DNA from: Actinokineospora alba
GTDB taxonomy: Bacteria; Actinomycetota; Actinomycetes; Mycobacteriales; Pseudonocardiaceae
NCBI RefSeq assembly: GCF_004362515.1
Contig: NZ_SNXU01000001.1
Location: forward strand, 62,001 to 126,000
Length of the DNA stretch: 64,000 nt
Direction: 5' to 3'
Both the position numbers and the translations under genes were made by a program. Shown piece after piece: positions 26,925 through 35,915 of this stretch. The notes beneath the pieces are model-generated. The model did not search any database and was not told the origin of the DNA. It saw only the letters and a list, made by a program, of their open reading frames with translations. How positions within the stretch are numbered: position 1 is the first letter of the stretch; the number at the start of each line of letters is the position of its first letter.

Positions 26925-28467
26925 TCTGGCGATCATCGTGGTCTTCCTGGTGGGGATGCCGCTGCTGGGCATCTGGATCGCCGGTCGGCAGCGGTCGGGC
27001 AGCGACTACTTCGTCGGCGAGGGCAAGATCTCCTGGTGGGTGGCCTGTCTGTCGGTGGTCTCGGCGGAGACCTCGACGCTGACCGTGCTGAGCGTCCCCA
27101 CCGTGGCCTACCTGGGCGCGTTCACCTATCTGCAGCTCGCGATCGGCTACGTGATCGGCCGGATCGTGGTGTCGTTCGTGCTGCTCCCCCGCTATGTCGC
27201 GGGCAACATGACCACCGCCTACAACTTCCTCGGCAAGCGCTTCGGCGGCGGGATGCAGGGCACGGCGTCGGTGACGTTCCTGTTCACCCGGCTGCTCGCC
27301 GACGGCGTGCGGCTGTTCGCCACGGCGATCCCGATCAAGATCGTGCTGGCCGCCTACGGTGTGAACGCCGCGTACTGGCAGATCGTCGCGGTGCTGGGGA
27401 TCGCGATGGTCGTCTACACCTTCTTCGGCGGTGTGCGCGCGGTTGTGTGGGTCGACGCGATCCAGATGCTCTGGTACGTCCTCGGCGGTGTGGCGGTCAT
27501 CGTCGTGCTGGCGGACCGGCTGCCCACCGGCTGGCTCGGCGCGGCGGTGGACGCGGGCAAGACGCAGCTGCTGGACTTCGCGAGCGCGCCGCTGAGCAAC
27601 AACTACGCGTTCGTCACCGCGGTCCTCGGCGGCGCGGTGCTGTCGATGGCCTCGCACGGCGCCGACCAGCTGATCGTGCAGCGGCTGATGGCGTGCAACG
27701 ACCTCAGGGCGAGCCAGAAGGCGCTGATGGCCAGCGGGGTCGTGGTGTTCCTGCAGTTCGGGCTGTTCCTGCTGATCGGCACCATGCTGTGGTCGTTCTA
27801 CAAAGGACTCGACCCGGTGAAGGACCTTGGGTTGGCCACCAACGACGAGCTGTTCGCGTCGTTCATCGTCAACGAGTTGCCGAGTGGGCTGTCCGGCTTC
27901 GTGATCGCGGGCATCCTCGCGGCGGCGCTGAGTTCGTCGCTCGGCGCGCTGGCGTCGTCCACGGTGACCGATGTCTATCAGCGCTTCGTGCGGCGCCCGC
28001 TCACCGAGGCCGAGTCGCTCAAGCAGGGCCGGATCTGGACCGTGGTGTGGGCGGGCGCGCTGATCGTGTTCGCGTCGATGTTCACCACGACGAAGAACCC
28101 GATCGTCGAGACCGCGCTCGCCATCACCGGCTACACCTACGGCGCGCTCCTCGGCGCGTTCCTGTTGGGCCTGCTGGTGCGCAAGGCGCGGCAGGCCGAC
28201 GCGATCGTCGCGTTCCTGAGCACGGTCGCGGTGATGGCGTTCGTGATCCTCGGGCTCAAGTTCAGCAAGAAGACCGGCGAGTTCCTCGGGGTGGACTTCG
28301 CCAAGGCCGCAGGGGATTCCGTGGCGCTGGCGTTCCCCTGGTACACGCCGCTGGGCGTGGCCGTGACGCTGGTCGTCGGCGGCCTACTCGCCCTGCGCCA
28401 CCGCGGCTCCACCGTCCCCGCTGCCCTCGACGACCCCGACGACACCGCCGTTCCCGCCACGAAGTGA
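26911..28467 (+). CDS. Sodium:solute symporter (SSS family)
   Basis: 518 aa with about 13 membrane helices. It begins MRALDLAIIVVFLVGMPLLG and shows SSS features: GRQRSGSDYFVGEGKISWW, SVVSAETSTLTVLSVP, and SGFVIAGILAAALSSSLGAL in the helix that binds Na+ (the A-x-x-SS pattern). SSS members carry sugars, amino acids or sialic acids. The 14-bp overlap with anmK makes an amino-sugar or anhydromuropeptide-derived substrate plausible. Its 3' end overlaps the convergent GNAT gene by 84 bp. Confidence 0.88.
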   Translation: MRALDLAIIVVFLVGMPLLGIWIAGRQRSGSDYFVGEGKISWWVACLSVVSAETSTLTVLSVPTVAYLGAFTYLQLAIGYVIGRIVVSFVLLPRYVAGNMTTAYNFLGKRFGGGMQGTASVTFLFTRLLADGVRLFATAIPIKIVLAAYGVNAAYWQIVAVLGIAMVVYTFFGGVRAVVWVDAIQMLWYVLGGVAVIVVLADRLPTGWLGAAVDAGKTQLLDFASAPLSNNYAFVTAVLGGAVLSMASHGADQLIVQRLMACNDLRASQKALMASGVVVFLQFGLFLLIGTMLWSFYKGLDPVKDLGLATNDELFASFIVNELPSGLSGFVIAGILAAALSSSLGALASSTVTDVYQRFVRRPLTEAESLKQGRIWTVVWAGALIVFASMFTTTKNPIVETALAITGYTYGALLGAFLLGLLVRKARQADAIVAFLSTVAVMAFVILGLKFSKKTGEFLGVDFAKAAGDSVALAFPWYTPLGVAVTLVVGGLLALRHRGSTVPAALDDPDDTAVPATK

Positions 28468-29004
28468 GCGCCACTCGTCGGCCAGGATCGAGTAGACGAC
28501 GATGTCGTGGCGAACACCGTTGTGCGGGAACTCCTCGCGGTGCACGCCCTCCTTGGTGAAGCCGATCCGCTCGGCGGTGGCCAGGCTGCGGGTGTTGGTC
28601 GCCCCCGCCTGCCACACCACCCTGGCCATGCCGCGCTCCTCGACCGCCCACTCGATCATCAACCGGACCGCGCGGGTGACCAGCCCGCGGCCGACCGCTT
28701 CGGGCGCCAGCCAGACCCCGACCTCGCAATTGTTGAAGCGCTGATCGAAGGTGCGGAACAGCGTGCCGCCGACGAGCTTCCCGTCGATCCAGATGCCGTA
28801 GATCCGCCCCTCTCCCTTGGCCTGCCGGTCGGCGTAGCTCTGCAGCAGCACTTCGGCGGACCCGGCGTCGACGATCCGGGCGACCCACGGCAGCCACGTG
28901 TCGAGGTAGTCGCGCGCCGAGTCGATGTGTTCGAAGAACTCCGCCCCCTGCCATGGCTCGAGAGCTCGGAGTTCGGCGTTCTCGGTCAGCGCGACAGACA
29001 GCAA
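28384..29004 (-). CDS. RimJ/RimL-type GNAT N-acetyltransferase
   Basis: 206 aa. GNAT motif A reads VGVWLAPEAVGRGLVTRAVR, with the acetyl-CoA pyrophosphate loop. TNTRSLATAERIGFTKEGVHRE is motif B and typical of the RimJ/RimL (ribosomal-protein serine acetyltransferase) subfamily. The TTG start (29002-29004) has GGAGG 5 nt upstream. The last ~28 residues (Gly/Val-rich) overlap the 3' end of the symporter gene on the other strand. A C-terminus this long is unusual for the family. Confidence 0.85.
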   Translation of the reverse strand: MLSVALTENAELRALEPWQGAEFFEHIDSARDYLDTWLPWVARIVDAGSAEVLLQSYADRQAKGEGRIYGIWIDGKLVGGTLFRTFDQRFNNCEVGVWLAPEAVGRGLVTRAVRLMIEWAVEERGMARVVWQAGATNTRSLATAERIGFTKEGVHREEFPHNGVRHDIVVYSILADEWRSLRGGNGGVVGVVEGSGDGGAAVAQGE

Positions 29005-29017
29005 AGGGGCCTCCAGA

Positions 29018-30457
29018 TCAGGGGAAGACGTGCTGGCCGGGTGTCAGCACCCCGTGCGGATCGAAGCGTGCTTTCGCGCGAAGGGCCACCGAATATCGGT
29101 CGCCGTAGTGCGCGCGCCAGTCGCCGGGCCGCACCGGGATCGCGCTGACGGGGTACTGTTTGCCGCCGGCCGCGACGGCCGCGTCGTATGCGGCCCGGTT
29201 GTCGGCGAGCAGCCTGCGGACGGTGTCGTCGTTCGGTGGGGCGACGACGCGCAGCATCGCGAAGAGGAACACCGTGGGGCTGTCGGGAAGCGCGACCATG
29301 GGCGTGGTCAGCCTGCCGCGCGGCACCGGGTAAAGCAGGATCGGGCCGCCGACGTCGGCCGGGTTCAGCCGGGACACAAGGTCGGCGACGTAGGCGTCGG
29401 TCGCCGCGTCCGGCAGGAAGAGGTTGATCCACGGGTTGGGGAACTTCAGCGGGCGCAACTGGTCGACCAGCGCGGTGATGCGGTCCAGCCAGTCGAAGTA
29501 GGGCAGCTCGGCGATCTCGGTCGACTTCGGCGCGGGCAGCCCGGCGAGCATCGCCGTGTCGTCGGGGCTGTTCGGGGCGGTGAAGTAGGCGACGCCCTCG
29601 AGCAGGTAGTCCCAGCCGCCCTCGACGGGGACGACTTGGCCTTCCAGGTAGGAGAAGCGGCCGTCGGCGACCGCGGTCCGCTGCGCGGTGAGCAGCGACG
29701 GCAGGTCGTCGTAGGTGAGGTTGTAGACGCGGGCGGTGCTCGGAGCGGGGATCAGCCGGACCGTCGCCCGGACTATGACCGCGTACTGGCCGAGGCCGCC
29801 GAGCACGGCGTCGAACAGTTTCCGGTTCTTGGTCTTCGAACAGGCCATGACGTCGCCGGTGCCGGTGACGACCTCCAAGGCGATGACGTTGTCGACCAGC
29901 ATTCCGTGGTGCGAACTCGCACCGCCGATGCCGCCTACCGACAGCGTCCCGCCGACTGACAGGCCGATGTAGTCGGTGGCGACCGGCGGGGTCAGTCCAC
30001 TCGCGAGGGTCCGCTTGATCAGGTCGGACCAGGTGACACCGGCGTCGACCACCGCGCGGTCGGCCGCGACCGAGTGCACGCGGGCCATGGTGCGGGAGTC
30101 GATGACCACGCCCGCGCCCGCCTGCGCCTGGCCGTGCACGGCGTGACCCTGGCCGCGCATGGCGACGGTGATGTCGTGGGCGGCGGCGAAGGTGATGATC
30201 TTCGCGATGTCCTTCACCGAACCCGGTCGCAGAACCGCGCGCGGGCGCTCGTGGACGATCTGCCCGTAGTCCTCGGCCGCTTCGGCCAGCGCGGCGTCAT
30301 CGGTGACCAGCTCCCCGTCGAGGCGGGGCACGGGAATCCCATTGGGACTGGCGTCGGCCTCGGTGAGCCACCCGATGCCCAACGGGTCGAAGGCGACGAC
30401 AGCGGTCGCGGCCCCCACCGCGAGAAACCTGCGTCGGTTGAGCCCGGTCTCGCGCAT
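29018..30457 (-). CDS. Tat-exported FAD-linked oxidase, cytokinin dehydrogenase-like
   Basis: 479 aa. The start MRETGLNRRRFLAVGAATAV is a twin-arginine signal (NRRRFLAVG), with GAGGAG upstream of the ATG (30455-30457). The PCMH FAD-binding domain includes RGQGHAVHGQAQ, whose first His aligns with the FAD-linking residue of cytokinin dehydrogenases, then SVGGTLSVGGIGGASSHHG. The C-terminal domain ends FDPHGVLTPGQHVF, again CKX-like. The enzyme is probably extracytoplasmic and oxidises an amine or alcohol. Cytokinins are the best guess, but other small amines are possible. Confidence 0.72.
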   Translation of the reverse strand: MRETGLNRRRFLAVGAATAVVAFDPLGIGWLTEADASPNGIPVPRLDGELVTDDAALAEAAEDYGQIVHERPRAVLRPGSVKDIAKIITFAAAHDITVAMRGQGHAVHGQAQAGAGVVIDSRTMARVHSVAADRAVVDAGVTWSDLIKRTLASGLTPPVATDYIGLSVGGTLSVGGIGGASSHHGMLVDNVIALEVVTGTGDVMACSKTKNRKLFDAVLGGLGQYAVIVRATVRLIPAPSTARVYNLTYDDLPSLLTAQRTAVADGRFSYLEGQVVPVEGGWDYLLEGVAYFTAPNSPDDTAMLAGLPAPKSTEIAELPYFDWLDRITALVDQLRPLKFPNPWINLFLPDAATDAYVADLVSRLNPADVGGPILLYPVPRGRLTTPMVALPDSPTVFLFAMLRVVAPPNDDTVRRLLADNRAAYDAAVAAGGKQYPVSAIPVRPGDWRAHYGDRYSVALRAKARFDPHGVLTPGQHVFP

Positions 30458-30500
30458 GTGGACGCTCCTCACCCTCAAGTGATCTTGGCCGTCGATCACC

Positions 30501-31421
30501 CTATCGAGTAAGTCGATACCCGACGAGTTCCAGATGGAGGTCAAAACCGAGCGCGGTGAACATGCGCTCCGAGGCGTCGTTGCCCAAGGAGATCACCGCG
30601 GCGGCCTGCGGGCGGACACCGTGGTCGGCAGCCAGTTTGCGGAGCAACGCGCGGACCAAGCCGCGGCCCGTTCCCGCCGCGCGCATCTCGGGGTCGACGG
30701 CGACATAGTCGACGTAGAGCTCCTCCTGTTGGACGAACCCGGCGGCGTAGCCGAGCAGCCCGGTCGCACCCGTCGCGACGACCACCGTGTGGCCGCGGGC
30801 GCCGTCGACCAACTGCTCACCGGTGACCGACCGGTTGGGGAAACACCGCTCATGCAGGTCGATCACCCGCTGCCGGGTCTCCTCGTCGGTGCCGAGCGGT
30901 CGCGTGGTGTCAGCGTCGTCTACCGCGGAGACGAGAACCGGCCGCAGATCGTCCCCGGTCAGGGTGAACACCCGGCTGGTGCCGCAGGTGGTGAAGCCGT
31001 GGCGGGCGGCGAAGTCGCCGAGCCTGCGGTTGAGGCGGTGCCCGTAGAGCTCCAGGTCGCCGATGCCCGCCAGGCGCGGCACGGCCATCGCGTGCTCGAG
31101 CAGTTCGTCGGCCGCGTTGTGCCAGCACTGGCGGGCGGCCGGGTGATCAGCGGGGACGTCCACGAACGGCCCGTGCAGCCAGCCGCGCCCGACCACCGGG
31201 TCGGCGTCGACACTGAGGACCCCGCATGGCTGGTCGTCGCCGTCGACCGCGAGGACCGCGCCGGAGGCCCAGTCGGGCGCGAAGCCGCCCAGTTCCTCGG
31301 CGACCTGCGCCTGCGTCACCCCGTGATAGCCGACGTGGTGGGCCGAGTCGGCCTGCAAGCGGACTACCAGCGCGACGACCGCGGGCAGGTCGGCGGGCCG
31401 GGCGGGGCGAATGGCATACAT
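30501..31421 (-). CDS. Tandem-GNAT acetyltransferase
   Basis: 306 aa with two GNAT-like halves. The C-terminal half is complete: YVDYVAVDPEMRAAGTGRGL (motif A) and LGNDASERMFTALGFD (motif B). The N-terminal half (IRPARPADLPAVVALVVRLQ) is diverged and may only be structural, as in mycothiol synthase or Eis-like two-domain GNATs. The ATG at 31419-31421 is used; a TTG two codons earlier is possible. The 3' end lies 43 bp from the CKX-like gene on the same strand, so they may form one unit. Confidence 0.82.
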   Translation of the reverse strand: MYAIRPARPADLPAVVALVVRLQADSAHHVGYHGVTQAQVAEELGGFAPDWASGAVLAVDGDDQPCGVLSVDADPVVGRGWLHGPFVDVPADHPAARQCWHNAADELLEHAMAVPRLAGIGDLELYGHRLNRRLGDFAARHGFTTCGTSRVFTLTGDDLRPVLVSAVDDADTTRPLGTDEETRQRVIDLHERCFPNRSVTGEQLVDGARGHTVVVATGATGLLGYAAGFVQQEELYVDYVAVDPEMRAAGTGRGLVRALLRKLAADHGVRPQAAAVISLGNDASERMFTALGFDLHLELVGYRLTR

Positions 31422-31520
31422 GCCCAAAATGGTGAACGTTCAGGCCACGCCGACGCGACTGGATTTCGTTCGGAACACACCGCTACCGGTTATGCCCGCA
31501 CAGTGACAACCTGGGAAAAC

Positions 31521-31549
31521 TTGTCAGATCTTGGAACGATCCCGTTATT
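31521..31549 (+). promoter_or_regulatory. Possible sigma-70-type promoter for the small membrane protein
   Basis: TTGTCA (31521-31526) and GTTATT (31544-31549) are 17 bp apart, about 120 bp before the ATG of the 158-aa membrane protein. The -35 box is good and the -10 box is only fair for an actinobacterial housekeeping promoter. A second -10-like CATACT lies near 31569. No transcription data are available. Confidence 0.3.
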
Positions 31550-31669
31550 CCGGCGCGTCTCAATCGGACCATACTTTCCCCCACCTCCGGCGTGGCCGTC
31601 ACAGTCGTGACCGGGTCGGCGATTTCATAGCGGAATCCACAGTGTTCAGATCAGAAGGGCCGCAATCCG

Positions 31670-32146
31670 ATGGCTAATTTCGACGCAAAGCAGGTCACCC
31701 CGATCGAGTGGGCAGGCATCGGCGCAGGCGCGCTCGCGTTCCTGGTCAGCTTCTTCCCCTGGTACTCCTTCTCCTGGGACGGCGCAGGCCTCGGCATCGG
31801 CGGCACCAGCGGCAGCGCCAGCGCGTGGACCATCGGCATCGGCGGCTGGGGCGCCGTCCTGCTCCTGGTGGCCGCCGCGGTGATCATCCTGCTGCCGCAC
31901 CTGGGCACCGCCGTCCCGAACAAGGCGAGCCTGTGGCTGGGCTTCGCCGCGGGCGCCACGGTCATCATCCTGATCCGCTGGCTGACCCTGCCCGACGACG
32001 GCGGCCTCGGTGAGCTGGGCGGCCTCGCGGGCGGCGGCTTCTCCTCCGGCGCGGGCTTCGGCCTGATCATCGGCCTGATCGCGGCCATCGTCTCCGGCGT
32101 TGCGGCGTTCCTGACCTTCCAGGGCGCCAAGAAGGCCACAGCGTAA
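31670..32146 (+). CDS. Small four-helix membrane protein
   Basis: 158 aa, beginning MANFDAKQVTPIEWAGIGAG. Four hydrophobic segments are seen (about residues 14-30, 55-78, 85-102 and 125-150), with a Gly/Ser-rich loop after FFPWYSFSWDGAG and another GGLGELGGLAGGG near 105-118. I recognise no catalytic motif; it resembles small actinobacterial membrane proteins of unknown role. It stands alone, ends in a strong hairpin and faces smc. Confidence 0.8.
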   Translation: MANFDAKQVTPIEWAGIGAGALAFLVSFFPWYSFSWDGAGLGIGGTSGSASAWTIGIGGWGAVLLLVAAAVIILLPHLGTAVPNKASLWLGFAAGATVIILIRWLTLPDDGGLGELGGLAGGGFSSGAGFGLIIGLIAAIVSGVAAFLTFQGAKKATA

Positions 32147-32160
32147 TCCCGCACTGACAG

Positions 32161-32194
32161 CGAAGCCCCGATCGCGCACGCGATCGGGGCTTCG
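32161..32194. terminator. Bidirectional terminator between the membrane protein gene and smc
   Basis: A perfect 16-bp inverted repeat (32161-32176 and 32179-32194) with a two-base spacer, CGAAGCCCCGATCGCG against its complement. It lies 15 bp after the + strand stop and 8 bp after the smc stop on the other strand. GC-rich stems without a long U tract are the normal actinomycete form. Confidence 0.85.
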
Positions 32195-32201
32195 TCGTGT
32201 C

Positions 32202-35200
32202 TCAGGCGGCCGGGTCTTCCTCGGTCGACTCCTCGATCGCCGCGTCCCGGTCGGTGCGCTGCAGGCGCTGGGAGATGACCTGGGTGATGCCGTCGCCGCG
32301 CATGCTGACGCCGTAGAGGGCGTCGGCGATCTCCATGGTGGCCTTCTGGTGGGTGATGATGATCAGCTGCGAGCTGGACCGCAGCTGTTCCAGCAACCCG
32401 ATGAGGCGCCGCATGTTCGTGTCGTCGAGCGCGGCCTCGACCTCGTCCATCACATAGAACGGCGAGGGGCGGGCGCGGAAGATCGCGACCAGCATGGCCA
32501 CCGCCACCAGCGACTTCTCGCCGCCGGAGAGCAGGGAGAGCCGCTTGACCTTCTTGCCCGGCGGGCGCGCTTCGACGTCGACGCCGGTGGTCAGCATGTC
32601 GTCGGGGTCGGTGAGGATCATCCGGCCCTCGCCGCCCGGGAACAGCACGTTGAACACGATCTCGAACTCGCGGGCGACGTCGGCGTAGGCCGAGGTGAAG
32701 ACCTCCAGGATCTTCTCGTCGACGTCCTTGATCACCGTGAGCAAGTCGCGGCGGGTGTCCTTGAGGTCTTCGAGCTGCGTGGAGAGGAACTTGTAGCGCT
32801 CCTCCAGCGCCGCGAACTCCTCCAGCGCCAGCGGGTTGACCTTGCCCAGCAGCGCCAGGTCGCGCTCGGCGCGCTTGGCCCGGCGGGCCTGGGTGTCACG
32901 GTCGTACGGCGACGGCGGCGGCATGGAGACGTCCTCGCCGCGTTCCTTGGCCTGCTCGTACTCGGCCAGCTCGGCCGGGCTCGGCGGCACCGGGACGTTC
33001 GGGCCGTACTCGGCGACCAGGTCGTCGAGGCCGATGCCGAACTGCTCGGCGATGCGCGTCTCCAGCTGTTCGAGCCGCAGTCGCTGCTCGGCGCGCAGCA
33101 CCTCGTCACGGTGCACGGCGTCGGTCAGCTTCTCCAGTTCGCCCGCCAGCTCGCGGACCTTGGCGCGCACCTCGGCGAGCACCCGCTCGCGTTCGGCACG
33201 CTGCCCCTGCACGACGTCGCGTTCCTCGGCGGCGCGGCGCAGCGACCCGGCGATGCGCTGCAGCGCCAGTTCACCGCCCTCGACGACAGCCTGGGCGACG
33301 ACGGCGCCGCGCTTGCGGGCGGCCATCGCGCGGGTCGCGCGTTCGCGGGCCTCACGCTCGGCGCGGGCGGCCCGGCGCAGGCCGTCGGCCTTGCCCTGCA
33401 GCGCGCGGTGGCGTTCCTCGGCGGTGCGCAGCACGAGCCGCGCTTCCATCTCCTCTTGGCGCGCGGTGGCCAGCTCGGCGGTGTACTCGTCGCGCTCTGC
33501 GGAGTCGGGTTCGTCCTCGACTTCCTGCTCCTGCACGACCGCGAGACGTTCCTCCAGGTCGGCGAGCTTGAGCAGGGACTCCTCGCGCGCCTGCTCGACC
33601 TTGGCCCGCTGCGAGGTGGCCCGCTCGACCTCGGCCTGCGCGGCCCGCAGGGCCTGACGCAGCCGGTTGAGCCGCTCGGAAGACCGAGCCGCCCGCACCC
33701 GCGCCTCGTTCATCGCTTCCTTGACCGCGCCGACCTCGGCGCGCCGGGCCTGCTGCTCGGCGCGCGCGCCCTCAAGCGCGGCGGCGGAGCCTTCCAGCGA
33801 CCGCTCGGTGGCGGCGAGCTTGGCGTTGGCCTCGTCGACGGCGGCCTGCACCTCGATGACGCTCTGCGCCCGCTCGGACCCGCCGACGGCCCAGTGCGCG
33901 CCCAGCACGTCGCCCTCGGGCGTGACCGCCCGCAGCTCGGGGTATTCGGTGACCAACGCCTGCGCGGCGGGCAGGCCGTCGACCACGGCCAGCTTGTCGA
34001 GCGCGCGGTGCACGGCGGGCAGCAAGGCCTCCGGCGCGCGCACCAGATCGACGGCCCACCGCGCCCCCGGGGGCAGCGTTGGCCAGGACGAGCGGTTCGA
34101 GGTGTACGCCGGTCCACCGACCAGCATCCCCGCGCGACCCGCGTCACCCGCGCGCAGCATCCGCAGGGCGGCGACAGCGCCTTCCGGGTCGGCCACAGCG
34201 ACCGCGTCGGCCACCGGCCCCAGGGCGGCGGCGAGCGCGGCCTCGGCACCCGGTTCGACGGTCAGCAGCGCGGCGACGGACCCGAGCAGGCCCGGCAGCC
34301 GGTCGCTCGCGGCGAGCAGTGCGCCCGCGCCGTCCTTGCGGGCCAGACCCATCGACAGCGCGTCGACCCTGGCCTTCCATGAAGCGATCTCGCGCTCGGC
34401 GTCGCGCTCGGCCTTGACCAGTTCCTCGACCCGGGCCTTCGCCGCGTCGTTGGCCTGCACGGCGCGCTGGTGGCGCTCCTCGAGTCCGGCGTCGTCGCCT
34501 TCCTCGGTGCCGGTGGCGGCCTCGCCCTCGGCGAGTTCCTGCGCGGCGAACTCGGCGCGGTCACTGGCGTCGGCCAGAACGGTCGACAGCCGCTCGATCT
34601 CGTCGGCGGTGGCGTTGGTGTTGCTCCGCAACGCCTCGACCTGGCCCGCCAGCCGGGCCAGGCCCTCGCGGCGGTCGGCGATGGCACGCACGGCGGCCAT
34701 GTGGGCCTTCTCCGCGGTCCGCACGAGCTGCTCCAGCTCGCCGCGCCGCTCGGTGGACTCGGCCAGCGTGTAGCGGGCCTCCGCGACGGCCTCGAACAGC
34801 TCGGCCTCGCGCATCGCGGTGTGCTCGGCCTCTTCTTCCATCTCGTCCGGGTCGCGACCACCGCGCGGCGCCTCGACCGACGCCGACAGGTGGCGCGCGC
34901 GCTCCACGGCGAGCCGGACAGTGCCGCGCAGCCGCTCCTCAAGTGCGGAGAGCCGATACCAGGTCTCCTGGGCGGCGGCCAGCATCGGCGCGTCCACCGC
35001 GAGCTGGTCCTCCAGCTCGGTCTGGCGGGACTGGTAGATCTCCAAAGCCTGCTCGACCTCGGAGCGCTTGCGCCGCGCGCTGGCCTCGTCGGCCTCCTCG
35101 CGGGCGATGTCCTCGCGCTGGTTCACCAGGTCGTCGGCGTGCAGGCGCAGGCGTGCGTCGCGCAGTTCGGACTGCACGCTCTGCGCCCGGCGGGCGATCT

Positions 35201-35828
35201 CGGCCTGCTTGCCCAGCGGCTTGAGCTGGCGGCGCAGCTCGGCGGTGAGGTCGTTGAGGCGGGTCAGGTTGGCCTGCATCGCGTCGAGCTTGCGCAGCGC
35301 CTTTTCCTTGCGCTTGCGGTGCTTGAGGACGCCCGCGGCCTCCTCGATGAACCCGCGGCGCTCCTCGGGCTTGGACTCCAGGATCGCCGAGAGCTGGCCC
35401 TGCCCGACGATGACGTGCATCTCGCGGCCGATGCCGGAGTCCGACAGCAGCTCCTGCACGTCCATCAGGCGGCAGCCGTTGCCGTTGATCTCGTACTCGC
35501 TGGCCCCGTCGCGGAACATCCGGCGCGTGATGGAGACCTCGGAGTACTCGATCGGCAGCATGCCGGAGGAGTTGTCGATCGTCAGCGTGACCTCGGCGCG
35601 GCCCAGCGGCGCGCGGCCAGAGGTGCCGGCGAAGATGACGTCCTCCATCTTGCCGCCGCGCAGGCCCTTGGCGCTGCCCTCGCCCATGACCCAGCGCAGC
35701 GCGTCGAGGACGTTGGACTTGCCCGACCCGTTGGGTCCGACGACACAGGTGATCCCCGGCTCGAATTTCAGCGTCGTCGCCGAGGCGAAGGACTTGAAGC
35801 CCTTCAGCGTCAGGCTCTTGAGGTGCAC
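32202..35828 (-). CDS. smc: Chromosome segregation protein SMC
   Basis: 1208 aa. The N-terminal ATPase half has VVGPNGSGKSNVLDALRW (Walker A), followed by a long coiled coil. A Gly/Ala-rich hinge spans about residues 500-660 (GLLGSVAALLTVEPG and GDVLGAHWAVGG). A returning coil follows, then the C-terminal half with LLSGGEKSLVAVAML (signature) and FYVMDEVEAALDD (Walker B). It works with ScpA and ScpB, not in this window, to organise and separate chromosomes. The order smc, sigma/anti-sigma, acyP, mutM is close to that in Streptomyces, with insertions. Confidence 0.97.
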   Translation of the reverse strand: MHLKSLTLKGFKSFASATTLKFEPGITCVVGPNGSGKSNVLDALRWVMGEGSAKGLRGGKMEDVIFAGTSGRAPLGRAEVTLTIDNSSGMLPIEYSEVSITRRMFRDGASEYEINGNGCRLMDVQELLSDSGIGREMHVIVGQGQLSAILESKPEERRGFIEEAAGVLKHRKRKEKALRKLDAMQANLTRLNDLTAELRRQLKPLGKQAEIARRAQSVQSELRDARLRLHADDLVNQREDIAREEADEASARRKRSEVEQALEIYQSRQTELEDQLAVDAPMLAAAQETWYRLSALEERLRGTVRLAVERARHLSASVEAPRGGRDPDEMEEEAEHTAMREAELFEAVAEARYTLAESTERRGELEQLVRTAEKAHMAAVRAIADRREGLARLAGQVEALRSNTNATADEIERLSTVLADASDRAEFAAQELAEGEAATGTEEGDDAGLEERHQRAVQANDAAKARVEELVKAERDAEREIASWKARVDALSMGLARKDGAGALLAASDRLPGLLGSVAALLTVEPGAEAALAAALGPVADAVAVADPEGAVAALRMLRAGDAGRAGMLVGGPAYTSNRSSWPTLPPGARWAVDLVRAPEALLPAVHRALDKLAVVDGLPAAQALVTEYPELRAVTPEGDVLGAHWAVGGSERAQSVIEVQAAVDEANAKLAATERSLEGSAAALEGARAEQQARRAEVGAVKEAMNEARVRAARSSERLNRLRQALRAAQAEVERATSQRAKVEQAREESLLKLADLEERLAVVQEQEVEDEPDSAERDEYTAELATARQEEMEARLVLRTAEERHRALQGKADGLRRAARAEREARERATRAMAARKRGAVVAQAVVEGGELALQRIAGSLRRAAEERDVVQGQRAERERVLAEVRAKVRELAGELEKLTDAVHRDEVLRAEQRLRLEQLETRIAEQFGIGLDDLVAEYGPNVPVPPSPAELAEYEQAKERGEDVSMPPPSPYDRDTQARRAKRAERDLALLGKVNPLALEEFAALEERYKFLSTQLEDLKDTRRDLLTVIKDVDEKILEVFTSAYADVAREFEIVFNVLFPGGEGRMILTDPDDMLTTGVDVEARPPGKKVKRLSLLSGGEKSLVAVAMLVAIFRARPSPFYVMDEVEAALDDTNMRRLIGLLEQLRSSSQLIIITHQKATMEIADALYGVSMRGDGITQVISQRLQRTDRDAAIEESTEEDPAA

Positions 35829-35915
35829 GAAACCGGCCCTTCCGAGTGCTGTATCCGGGAGAGACTACCTGCGGATACACGGCCACTCGGGGAGGCGGGG
35901 CCGTTTGGCCGCATG

